A stretch of DNA of 64,000 nt, taken from positions 1 through 64,000 of the forward strand of contig NZ_PYMB01000004.1 in assembly GCF_003026455.1 (NCBI RefSeq), given 5' to 3'. The stretch comes from Photobacterium rosenbergii. Its GTDB lineage: Bacteria > Pseudomonadota > Gammaproteobacteria > Enterobacterales > Vibrionaceae. The notes beneath the pieces are model-generated. The model did not search any database. It was not told the DNA's origin and saw nothing but the letters and a program-made list of their open reading frames with translations. Shown here one piece after another: positions 25,922-33,976 of this stretch (positions within the stretch are counted from its first letter, which is position 1; each line of letters starts with the position of its first letter). Both the position numbers and the translations under genes were made by a program.

Positions 25922-28675
25922 ATGACTAAAAAATGGTTTACCGAAACGGTTGCCAGTACTGTGTCCAATTTGGGTACGTCAACCGAAAATGGTTTATCTT
26001 CTGAGGAAGTGAAAAAGCGCCAGGAGCAGTTCGGCTCCAATGAACTGCAAGAACAGGCCGGTAAATCGGTACTGGAGTTGCTAGCGCATCAATTCAAGAA
26101 CCCACTGATCTTCATCCTAGGGGTCGGTGCAATTGTTTCCTTCTTCACTGGTCACTTGATTGATGCCGTTGCTATCGGCGTAATCATTGTCATCAACGTG
26201 CTGATTGCTTTCTGGCAGGAATTCAAAGCCCAGAAAGGTATGGAAGCACTGCGCGACATGGCTGCCCCTATGGCGCAGGTCCGTCGTAACGGTGAATGGG
26301 TCGATATCCCAGCCCGTGAAATTGTTCCGGGTGATGTATTGAAAATCAGCACCGGTGACATTCTGGCTGCTGATGTTCGTATTATCGAAGCCAACCGTCT
26401 GTCTATCGACGAAGCGGCACTGACCGGTGAGTCAGAGCCTGTAGACAAGACATCTGATGCGCTGGAAGACGGCAATATCGGTCTTGGCGATCAGAAAAAC
26501 ATGGGCTTTATGACCACTATGGTAACTTCAGGTACTGGCCTGGGTATCGTTGTGGGTACTGGTATGCAGACTGAAGTTGGCCACATCGCTGACATGATGG
26601 CAAATACCGAAGAAACCAAGACACCAATGCAAGAGCGTATGGACTTGATTGCCAAATCGCTAATGATTGTTGCGTTGGGTGTTGTAGCTGTAGTGTGTGT
26701 TATCGGTCTATACCACGGCATGCCATGGCTGGAAATCCTGAACACAGGTATCTCACTGTCAGTAGCTGCTATTCCTGAAGGTCTACCAACAGTTGTAACT
26801 ATCGTACTGACCATGGGTTCAACCCGTATGGTTAAGAGCAATGCACTGGCTAAGCAGCTTGCTGCAATCGAGACCCTAGGTTCAACTACTGTTATCTGTT
26901 CAGACAAGACAGGTACCCTGACCCAGAACCAGATGCAGGTAATGAAAGCCTACGATGCATCAGGCCGTAACTGGGAAGTAAGCGGTAAAGGTTTCTCTCC
27001 TGAGGGTGAGTTCAAGCCGCTAGCACACGGCACAGACGTAAAAGACAGCCCTGAGATGATGAAAGGCTTGGTTGTTGCGACACTGTGTAATGATTCAGAA
27101 TATATTCAAGACGGCGACAAGTCTTCTGTACGCGGTAACCCAACCGAAGGTGCACTGATTGTTGCTGCAGCCAAAGCGGGTCTACAGCAGGCTGAAATGC
27201 TGTCAACCGGTGGCTACTCAATCGTTGAGAAATTCCCGTTCGACTCTGCACGTAAGATGGCTTCGGTTATCGTAAAAGACCCACAGGGTAAGCACTTCCT
27301 AGCTATCAAGGGTGCGCCAGATGTAGTACTACGCAATGCGTCAGGCTTTATGGTTAACGGCGATGTTGTGGCTTACCAGCCAGCAACGACGGAAGGTAAC
27401 CTAGCGGTTGCTGCCAACCCTGCAGAAGAGATGGTTGTAAGCTACGAAGCGGCTATCCAGGACTTTGCTGAGCAGGCACTACGTACCCTTGCTGTAGGTT
27501 TCCGAGAGCTATCTGAGGATGACCTCAAGCGCGACCATACTGAACTAGAGCAGGATGTCACAATCCTTGGTCTATACGGCATCATGGACCCACCACGTCC
27601 AGAAGTACGCGCAGCGGTAGACAGCTGTTACGATGCGGGTGTTCGTACTGTAATGATCACTGGTGACCACGCTCTGACAGCAGCAGCTATCGCTCGTGAC
27701 ATCGGTATTATCCGCAGCGAAGAAGACCTAGTGGTGACAGGTAGCCAGCTAGATGACATGGACGATGAAGAACTACGTCGTATCTGTCCTAACGTTGCCG
27801 TATTCGCCCGCGTAACACCTGAGCACAAACTACGTATCGTACAGGCTCAGCAGTACAACAACGAAGTTGCTGCAATGACAGGTGACGGTGTGAACGATGC
27901 ACCAGCACTACGCCGCGCGGACATCGGTGTAGCCATGGGTATCACAGGTACTTCGGTTGCTAAAGATTCAGGTGACCTGATCCTGCTGGATGATAACTTC
28001 AGCACTATCGTTAAAGCAGTACGTCAGGGCCGTCAGATCTTCGACAACCTGCGTAAGTTCATCCGTCAGGCACTGACTGCGAACGTAGGTGAAGTATCGG
28101 TTATCCTGTTTGCCTTCTTGTTCATGGGCCCAGAAGTTGCTTTGCCACTGACGCCGCTAATGATCCTATGGATTAACTTGGTATCGGATGGTCTGCCAGC
28201 ACTAGCACTAGGTGTTGACCCAGAAGAGAAAGACCTGATGGAGCGTAAACCGCGTAAGCGTAACGAGAGCTTCTTCAGCGATCACCTAGGTACCCGTATT
28301 ATTATCCGTGGTCTAGCACAGGGTGGTATGAGCTTCCTGGCATTCAACTGGGCAATGAACGCTGGCCTAAGCGCTAACTACGCACAGACAATGGCCTTTG
28401 CAATGCTAGTATTCTGTCAGCTATGGCACATCTTTGATTCACGTACGTTCAGCACGCTATTCCGCAAGAACCCATTCACCAACAAATCTCTGTTGGGTGC
28501 GGTAGCGCTGTCTGCATCACTGTCTCTAGGTGTGATTTACACAGGCGTTGGCCAGTTCATCTTCAGCACTGAAGGTCTATCAGCTGGTCACCTAATCACT
28601 GTGTTCCTAGCTGCATCTCTTCCAACGCTGGTTCTATCTGGCTTGAAAGAAGTGACCAAAATCAAGTTCGTATAA
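25922..28675 (+). CDS. P-type cation ATPase, P2A (calcium-type)
   Basis: A 917-residue inner-membrane pump. Motifs in order: N-terminal cation ATPase domain, actuator TGES (about 168-171), M4 AAIPEGLP (about 283-290), phosphorylated Asp328 in SDKTGTLT, hinge TGDGVNDAPALRRADIGVAMG, M5 with NVGEV and M6 with NLVSDGLPA. The M4 Glu, M5 Glu and M6 N-x-x-S-D are as in calcium pumps; Mn2+ or Na+ cannot be excluded. The frame opens at a TTG at 25907, but ATG 25922 behind GGAG is preferred. It sits between ybgI and gltA, flanked by a gene remnant and an inverted repeat, and uses many CTA leucine codons. Confidence 0.93.
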   Translation: MTKKWFTETVASTVSNLGTSTENGLSSEEVKKRQEQFGSNELQEQAGKSVLELLAHQFKNPLIFILGVGAIVSFFTGHLIDAVAIGVIIVINVLIAFWQEFKAQKGMEALRDMAAPMAQVRRNGEWVDIPAREIVPGDVLKISTGDILAADVRIIEANRLSIDEAALTGESEPVDKTSDALEDGNIGLGDQKNMGFMTTMVTSGTGLGIVVGTGMQTEVGHIADMMANTEETKTPMQERMDLIAKSLMIVALGVVAVVCVIGLYHGMPWLEILNTGISLSVAAIPEGLPTVVTIVLTMGSTRMVKSNALAKQLAAIETLGSTTVICSDKTGTLTQNQMQVMKAYDASGRNWEVSGKGFSPEGEFKPLAHGTDVKDSPEMMKGLVVATLCNDSEYIQDGDKSSVRGNPTEGALIVAAAKAGLQQAEMLSTGGYSIVEKFPFDSARKMASVIVKDPQGKHFLAIKGAPDVVLRNASGFMVNGDVVAYQPATTEGNLAVAANPAEEMVVSYEAAIQDFAEQALRTLAVGFRELSEDDLKRDHTELEQDVTILGLYGIMDPPRPEVRAAVDSCYDAGVRTVMITGDHALTAAAIARDIGIIRSEEDLVVTGSQLDDMDDEELRRICPNVAVFARVTPEHKLRIVQAQQYNNEVAAMTGDGVNDAPALRRADIGVAMGITGTSVAKDSGDLILLDDNFSTIVKAVRQGRQIFDNLRKFIRQALTANVGEVSVILFAFLFMGPEVALPLTPLMILWINLVSDGLPALALGVDPEEKDLMERKPRKRNESFFSDHLGTRIIIRGLAQGGMSFLAFNWAMNAGLSANYAQTMAFAMLVFCQLWHIFDSRTFSTLFRKNPFTNKSLLGAVALSASLSLGVIYTGVGQFIFSTEGLSAGHLITVFLAASLPTLVLSGLKEVTKIKFV

Positions 28676-28702
28676 TCACATACAGCTGATAATTCGTTAA
28701 AT

Positions 28703-28726
28703 AAAAAGGGCCTTCGGGCCCTTTTG
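28703..28726 (+). terminator. Terminator of the P-type ATPase gene
   Basis: AAAGGGCC and GGCCCTTT pair around a TTCG tetraloop, then T4GTTGTTT. Confidence 0.85.
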
Positions 28727-28735
28727 TTGTTTAAA

Positions 28736-28891
28736 GCAGGGACGAGGTTAAGAGCGATCCTAGTTCCTGGGAAAAGATTAAAAGCGAAAAGCTAAAATAC
28801 AGTGCACTACTGATATTTAGATTTAATTTGCAGGGGCAAGATTTGGCTCTTAGTTCTTTCTAGGAACTAGGATCTCGTTACTAGGTTCTGC
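28736..28891. repeat. MITE-like element with inverted ends
   Basis: GATCCTAGTTCCT (28756-28768) and AGGAACTAGGATC (28862-28874) are perfect 13-base inverted copies 93 bases apart. Weaker pairing extends outwards to GCAG (28736) and CTGC (28891). The interior is AT-rich and has no gene. This could be a miniature transposable element or a large RNA hairpin. No clear target duplication is visible. Confidence 0.5.
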
Positions 28892-28900
28892 CGTAATAAC

Positions 28901-28926
28901 AAAAAAGGCCCCCGAAGGGGCCTTTC
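28901..28926 (-). terminator. Terminator of gltA
   Basis: AAAGGCCCC and GGGGCCTTT pair around CGAA; on the minus strand it ends in T6. Confidence 0.9.
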
Positions 28927-28952
28927 ATTTAGTGGTTGATGCTAATCGCTTA

Positions 28953-30242
28953 TCACTCACGCTCATGCAGTGGGCTGAACTCGCGCTGGTTGTAACCAGT
29001 GTACAACTGGCGAGGACGGCCGATACGGTTGCCCGGATCGTTGTGCATTTCGTTCCAGTGGGCGATCCAGCCGATGGTACGGGACATCGCGAAGATAACT
29101 GTAAACATGGATACCGGAATACCAATGGCTTTCAGGATGATGCCTGAGTAGAAATCGACGTTCGGGTACAGTTTCTTCTCGATGAAGTACTCGTCCGATA
29201 GGGCGATACGCTCAAGCTCCATAGCAACATCCAATAGCGGATCTTGAATGTTTAGCTCCTGCAATACATCGTGGCATGCTTCGCGCATTACTGTTGCACG
29301 TGGGTCGTAGTTCTTGTAGACACGGTGACCAAAGCCCATTAGGCGGAATGGGTCATCTTTGTCTTTTGCACGTTCAACGAACTCTGGGATCTTGTCGACA
29401 CTGCCGATTTCTTCCAGCATCTTCAAGCAGGCCTCGTTAGCACCACCGTGTGCTGGGCCCCAAAGTGACGCGATACCCGCTGCAATACAGGCAAATGGGT
29501 TAGCACCCGATGAACCTGCAAGGCGAACAGTAGATGTTGATGCATTTTGCTCGTGGTCAGCGTGTAGGGTAAAGATCTTATCCATTGCACGGGCCACCAC
29601 AGGGCTGACTTCGTACTCTTCACACGGCGTTGCAAACATCATATGCAGGAAGTTTTCTGCATAGTCTAGGTCGTTACGCGGGAAGATAAATGGTTGACCG
29701 ATAGAGTATTTGTAACACATTGCTGCTAGTGTCGGCATTTTCGACAATAGGCGGAACGCAGTGATTTCACGGTGGGTATCGTTATTGATATCCAGTGAAT
29801 CATGGTAGAACGCAGCAAGTGCACCCACCACACCACACATAACAGCCATAGGGTGAGCATCACGGCGGAAGCCGTGGAAGAAGCTTGAAATCTGCTCATG
29901 CACCATGGTGTGACGCGTCACAGTGGTACGGAATGTTTCGTACTGCTCGCGGGTCGGAACCTCTCCGTAAAGAAGGATGTAACACACTTCCAGGTAGTCG
30001 GCGTTATTGGCCAATTGGTCAATCGGGTATCCGCGGTGAAGCAGAATACCTTTATCACCATCAATGTAAGTAATTTGAGATTCACATGATGCAGTGGCTA
30101 GAAAACCAGGGTCGAATGTAAAATAACCGTTAGCTCCAAGCTTACGTACATCAATTACTTCAGGCCCTTCAGTGCCCCCGATAATCGGCAGTTCGACGGG
30201 TGCTTTCCCTTCGATGTGAAGAGTAGCTTTCTTGTCTGCCAT
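28953..30242 (-). CDS. gltA: Citrate synthase (type II)
   Basis: GltA condenses oxaloacetate and acetyl-CoA to citrate. The catalytic segments are all present: the histidine of [12 protein letters not shown], the histidine of [14 protein letters not shown], and the aspartate-bearing C-terminal region. The 429-residue length and N-terminal beta domain ([19 protein letters not shown]) are those of hexameric, NADH-sensitive type II enzymes. ATG follows GGAG. It is divergent from sdhC, with a well-matched promoter at 30293-30321. Confidence 0.98.
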   Translation of the reverse strand: MADKKATLHIEGKAPVELPIIGGTEGPEVIDVRKLGANGYFTFDPGFLATASCESQITYIDGDKGILLHRGYPIDQLANNADYLEVCYILLYGEVPTREQYETFRTTVTRHTMVHEQISSFFHGFRRDAHPMAVMCGVVGALAAFYHDSLDINNDTHREITAFRLLSKMPTLAAMCYKYSIGQPFIFPRNDLDYAENFLHMMFATPCEEYEVSPVVARAMDKIFTLHADHEQNASTSTVRLAGSSGANPFACIAAGIASLWGPAHGGANEACLKMLEEIGSVDKIPEFVERAKDKDDPFRLMGFGHRVYKNYDPRATVMREACHDVLQELNIQDPLLDVAMELERIALSDEYFIEKKLYPNVDFYSGIILKAIGIPVSMFTVIFAMSRTIGWIAHWNEMHNDPGNRIGRPRQLYTGYNQREFSPLHERE

Positions 30243-30292
30243 AACAATCTCCTTTGTTTTTTATAATCCTAATCCAAGGCGGATGTACATTT

Positions 30293-30321
30293 GTTGTACC
30301 GATCAGTGGCCCAAATGTCAA
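30293..30321 (-). promoter_or_regulatory. Candidate sigma-70 promoter of gltA
   Basis: On the minus strand a perfect -35 TTGACA (plus 30316-30321) is separated by 17 bases from -10 TACAAC (plus 30293-30298). Predicted start near 30286. Confidence 0.65.
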
Positions 30322-30355
30322 TTTTTGTGCTTGCTTGTGTGCGCTTGTTAATAAG

Positions 30356-30375
30356 TTTGCACAAAATAGTGCAAA
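30356..30375. promoter_or_regulatory. Palindrome midway between the gltA and sdhC promoters
   Basis: TTTGCAC-AAAATA-GTGCAAA is a perfect 7+6+7 inverted repeat. Its centre (30365.5) is about 80 bases from both predicted transcription starts. It looks like an operator for a dimeric regulator, but does not match CRP, ArcA, FNR or Fur well enough to name one. Confidence 0.6.
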
Positions 30376-30410
30376 TTTCTAAAAGCGTGTTAGAGGTCAT
30401 GTAACGGGGT

Positions 30411-30439
30411 TTGTATTTGATTGTTGCGAGGCGTATACT
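30411..30439 (+). promoter_or_regulatory. Candidate sigma-70 promoter of sdhCDAB
   Basis: TTGTAT (30411-30416), 17 bases, TATACT (30434-30439). Predicted start near 30446, leaving a leader of about 200 bases in which GCGGCAG/CTGCCGC can form a hairpin. Confidence 0.6.
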
Positions 30440-30650
30440 CGCGGCAGGTCTCTGGTTCTGCCGCCGCCAGACGCAACTGCCAAAGTTATCAATAATTAGA
30501 GTAAGTTAGGGAAGGCACTGTTTTACATTTGCATGTAGAACATAATTGCAACCTAGGGTTACAGTTATGTTAACGCACTTGTTCGGCGTCAGTAGAAGCA
30601 GGGAGTGATAACAATAACATTGCTTCAATGGAGCTGAGTGGGCAATCACC

Positions 30651-31031
30651 GTGAAAGTAAATAAGCCAAGACCTGTCAACCTCGACCTACAGACGATTCG
30701 CTTTCCCCTTACAGCGATAGCGTCCATCCTGCATCGCGTCTCCGGCGTGATCACCTTTGTTGCCGTGGCTATCCTGCTATGGCTGCTAGGCCTTTCCTTA
30801 TCCTCTCCAGAAGGTTTTGCGAGCGCTGCTGCTATCGTAGACAGCTTTTTCGTGAAATTGGTGCTATGGGGCATCCTGACGGCGTTGTTCTACCACATCG
30901 TGGTGGGTATCCGTCATTTGCTAATGGACATGGGATATTTTGAAGAAATGGAAACCGGGATCAAAAGTGCCAAAGTGAGCTTTGTCATTGTCGGTGTTCT
31001 GTCTCTGTTTGCAGGAGGCCTGGTATGGTAA
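30651..31031 (+). CDS. sdhC: Succinate dehydrogenase cytochrome b556 subunit
   Basis: SdhC is one of two membrane anchors of complex II. It has three membrane segments and the signature [12 protein letters not shown] then [10 protein letters not shown]; the histidine of [12 protein letters not shown] is the likely heme b ligand. The start is GTG at 30651 with only a weak ribosome site (GAGTGGG). A tiny 8-codon frame ends by overlapping this GTG. The last seven bases overlap sdhD, so the two are coupled. First gene of sdhCDAB-sucABCD. Confidence 0.96.
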   Translation: MKVNKPRPVNLDLQTIRFPLTAIASILHRVSGVITFVAVAILLWLLGLSLSSPEGFASAAAIVDSFFVKLVLWGILTALFYHIVVGIRHLLMDMGYFEEMETGIKSAKVSFVIVGVLSLFAGGLVW

Positions 31032-31372
31032 ACAACGTCTCAACAATTGGCCGCAACGGAATTCATGACTTTATCCTGATCCGTGCTACCGCCATCATTC
31101 TTACGCTTTACACCCTTTATATGGTGGGCTTCTTCGCCTTTGGCCCGGATTTGACCTTCGATACCTGGACCGCTTTCTTCGGCAAGTTGAGTACCAAGGT
31201 CTTCACTATGTTGGCATTGCTGTCGATCTTAATCCATGCATGGATTGGTTTGTGGCAAGTGCTGACTGACTACATCAAACCTGCCGCACTTCGAGCAGGT
31301 ATCCAATTTGGTGTTGTTGCTGTTCTTTTTGTTTACCTGTTCTCAGGTTTCTTTATTGTGTGGGGTGCGTAA
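31025..31372 (+). CDS. sdhD: Succinate dehydrogenase membrane anchor
   Basis: SdhD is the second membrane anchor of complex II, 115 residues with three membrane segments. The conserved [13 protein letters not shown] segment holds the heme-ligand histidine and the quinone-site tyrosine-aspartate pair. It overlaps the end of sdhC, and its stop codon directly abuts the GTG of sdhA. Confidence 0.96.
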   Translation: MVNNVSTIGRNGIHDFILIRATAIILTLYTLYMVGFFAFGPDLTFDTWTAFFGKLSTKVFTMLALLSILIHAWIGLWQVLTDYIKPAALRAGIQFGVVAVLFVYLFSGFFIVWGA

Positions 31373-33139
31373 GTGAGCATTGCAGTTCGTGAATTTGATG
31401 CGGTAGTTATTGGTGCTGGTGGTGCAGGTATGCGCGCGGCACTTCAAATTTCTGAGCAGGGCCTGAAATGTGCGCTGCTTTCCAAAGTTTTCCCTACACG
31501 TTCCCACACTGTTTCCGCGCAGGGTGGGATCACCGTTGCGCTGGGTAACTCCCACCCGGACAACTGGCAGTGGCATATGTACGATACCGTTAAGGGCTCT
31601 GATTATATCGGTGACCAGGACGCGATCGAGTACATGTGTAAGAATGGCCCTAAGTCAGTGATTGAACTGGAAAAAATGGGCTTGCCTTTTTCTCGTTTCG
31701 ATAACGGGACTATCTACCAGCGCCCATTTGGCGGTCAGTCGAAAGAGTTCGGTGGTGAGCAGGCTGCACGTACTGCGGCGGCAGCTGACCGTACGGGCCA
31801 TGCTTTGCTTCACACCCTTTACCAGCAAAACGTCAAGCACAAAACGACGATTTTCTCTGAGTGGTATGCACTGGATTTGGTGAAAAACCAAGACGGCGCG
31901 ATCTTAGGTTGTACTGCACTTTGCATGGAAACCGGTGAGATCTGTTACTTCAAATCGAAGGCAACCATTCTCGCGACAGGTGGTGCAGGTCGAATCTACG
32001 CCTCTACGACCAATGCCCACATCAACACAGGTGATGGTGTTGGTATGGCGCTACGTGCCGGTGTCCCTATGCAGGACATGGAAATGTGGCAGTTCCACCC
32101 GACAGGTATTGCAGGTGCCGGTGTATTGGTAACTGAAGGTTGTCGTGGTGAAGGTGGCTACCTACTAAACAAAGACGGTGAGCGCTTCATGGAGCGTTAT
32201 GCGCCGAATGCTAAAGACTTGGCTGGCCGTGACGTTGTTGCCCGCTCAATGATGGTAGAAATCCGTGAAGGCCGTGGTTGTGATGGCCCTTGGGGTCCAC
32301 ATATTAAGCTGAAGATGGATCACTTAGGTAAAGATGTGCTTGAGTCGCGTCTACCAGGCATTTGTGAGCTATCCCGTACCTTTGCCCACGTCGATCCGGT
32401 CAAAGAGCCAATCCCGGTTATCCCAACCTGTCACTACATGATGGGTGGCGTACCTACGCAGGTATCGGGTCAGGCTATCAAGCAGAATGCGATGGGTGCT
32501 GATGTCGAAGTGCAGGGCTTGTTTGCCTGTGGTGAAATTGCCTCGGTGTCTGTCCACGGTGCTAATCGCCTTGGCGGCAACTCACTGCTTGACTTGGTGG
32601 TATTCGGTCGTGCGACTGGCCTGCACTTGGGCGAAACCCTACTGGCGCAAGCTGAAGCTCGCCCAGCCACAGATTCAGATATCGAAGCCTCCCTTGCCCG
32701 TGTTAACCGCTGGAACAACACCCAGAAAGGCGAAGACCCGGTTCAGATCCGCAAAGATCTGCAAACTTGTATGCAGAATAACTTCTCGGTATTCCGTGAA
32801 GGCGAAGCAATGGCAACCGGCTTGGAAGAGCTGAAAGTGATCCGTGAGCGCCTGAAAGAAGCGCGCCTTGACGACACCTCGACAGAATTCAATACCCAGC
32901 GTATTGAGTGTCTTGAGCTAGAGAACTTGATGGAAACGGCCTATGCAACGGCGGTGGCGGCGAACTACCGTACCGAAAGCCGTGGCGCCCACGCCCGTTT
33001 CGACTTCCCTGAACGCGATGATGAACAATGGCTATGTCACTCTATCTACAACCCTGAGACAGAAGAGATGTCCAAGCGTGATGTCAATATGACACCAATT
33101 CATCGTGAGGCATTTCCGCCTAAAGCGCGTACATACTAA
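31373..33139 (+). CDS. sdhA: Succinate dehydrogenase flavoprotein subunit
   Basis: SdhA oxidises succinate to fumarate on covalently bound FAD at the cytoplasmic face of complex II. The dinucleotide fold [12 protein letters not shown] starts at about residue 15, and [11 protein letters not shown] contains the histidine that binds FAD covalently. GRDVVARSM and the C-terminal helical domain are complete. Length 588 equals E. coli SdhA. Start is GTG at 31373, immediately after the sdhD stop. Confidence 0.98.
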   Translation: MSIAVREFDAVVIGAGGAGMRAALQISEQGLKCALLSKVFPTRSHTVSAQGGITVALGNSHPDNWQWHMYDTVKGSDYIGDQDAIEYMCKNGPKSVIELEKMGLPFSRFDNGTIYQRPFGGQSKEFGGEQAARTAAAADRTGHALLHTLYQQNVKHKTTIFSEWYALDLVKNQDGAILGCTALCMETGEICYFKSKATILATGGAGRIYASTTNAHINTGDGVGMALRAGVPMQDMEMWQFHPTGIAGAGVLVTEGCRGEGGYLLNKDGERFMERYAPNAKDLAGRDVVARSMMVEIREGRGCDGPWGPHIKLKMDHLGKDVLESRLPGICELSRTFAHVDPVKEPIPVIPTCHYMMGGVPTQVSGQAIKQNAMGADVEVQGLFACGEIASVSVHGANRLGGNSLLDLVVFGRATGLHLGETLLAQAEARPATDSDIEASLARVNRWNNTQKGEDPVQIRKDLQTCMQNNFSVFREGEAMATGLEELKVIRERLKEARLDDTSTEFNTQRIECLELENLMETAYATAVAANYRTESRGAHARFDFPERDDEQWLCHSIYNPETEEMSKRDVNMTPIHREAFPPKARTY

Positions 33140-33154
33140 GGGGAGGATAAAACT

Positions 33155-33868
33155 ATGAAACTGAATTTCTCGATTTACCGCTACAACCCTGATGTAGACA
33201 ACGCACCGCACATGAAGGGCTATACCCTTGAGGTCCCTGAAGGTTCGGACATGATGGTGCTTGACGCGCTGATCTTGCTAAAAGAACAAGATCCTTCTTT
33301 GTCGTTCCGCCGTTCGTGCCGTGAAGGGGTCTGTGGCTCCGACGGTATCAACATGAACGGTAAGAATGGTCTGGCTTGTATCACACCGCTCTCGGCACTG
33401 ACTGACCAGAGCACGATTGTGATCCGTCCGTTGCCGGGCCTGCCAGTTATCCGTGACTTGATCATCGATATGGAGCAGTTCTATACCAACTACGCCAAAG
33501 TGAAGCCATTCCTGATTGATGAGGGTGCCCAGCCTCCTGCTCGTGAAAACCTGCAGATGCCGGAAGAGCGTGCCCATCTTGATGGTTTGTACGAGTGCAT
33601 CATGTGTGCTTGCTGTTCAACGTCGTGCCCATCTTTCTGGTGGAACCCGGATAAATTCATCGGACCAGCTGGCCTGTTGGCTGCTTACCGCTGGCTAATT
33701 GATAGTCGTGATACGGCAACTGATGAACGTTTATCCGATCTGGACGACGCTTTTAGCGTTTTTCGTTGCCATGGCATCATGAACTGTGTAAATGTTTGTC
33801 CTAAAGGGTTAAATCCGACGAAAGCGATTGGACACATCAAGTCGATGCTGCTCAAGCGCGCGGTATAA
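33155..33868 (+). CDS. sdhB: Succinate dehydrogenase iron-sulfur subunit
   Basis: SdhB carries electrons from FAD to quinone through three clusters. The [2Fe-2S] ligands are in SCREGVCGSDGINMNG, and the [4Fe-4S] and [3Fe-4S] ligands are in CIMCACCSTSCPSFW and HGIMNCVNVCPKGLNP. The 237-residue length is normal. It follows sdhA by 15 bases with an AGGGGAGG ribosome site and precedes sucA by 108 bases. Confidence 0.98.
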   Translation: MKLNFSIYRYNPDVDNAPHMKGYTLEVPEGSDMMVLDALILLKEQDPSLSFRRSCREGVCGSDGINMNGKNGLACITPLSALTDQSTIVIRPLPGLPVIRDLIIDMEQFYTNYAKVKPFLIDEGAQPPARENLQMPEERAHLDGLYECIMCACCSTSCPSFWWNPDKFIGPAGLLAAYRWLIDSRDTATDERLSDLDDAFSVFRCHGIMNCVNVCPKGLNPTKAIGHIKSMLLKRAV

Positions 33869-33976
33869 ATATAAGTATTATCGATATGCTGGCTTCATGA
33901 TTCGCTCTCAGGAGCCAGCCTCAATTCCGGTCACCGAGCCGGGAAAATGGCGATAACTAGTGGTTAAGGGAAAACA

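Noticed and set aside
30628..30654. Eight-codon frame MELSGQSP overlapping the sdhC GTG start
   Set aside because: No ribosome site and too short; kept only as a remark under sdhC.
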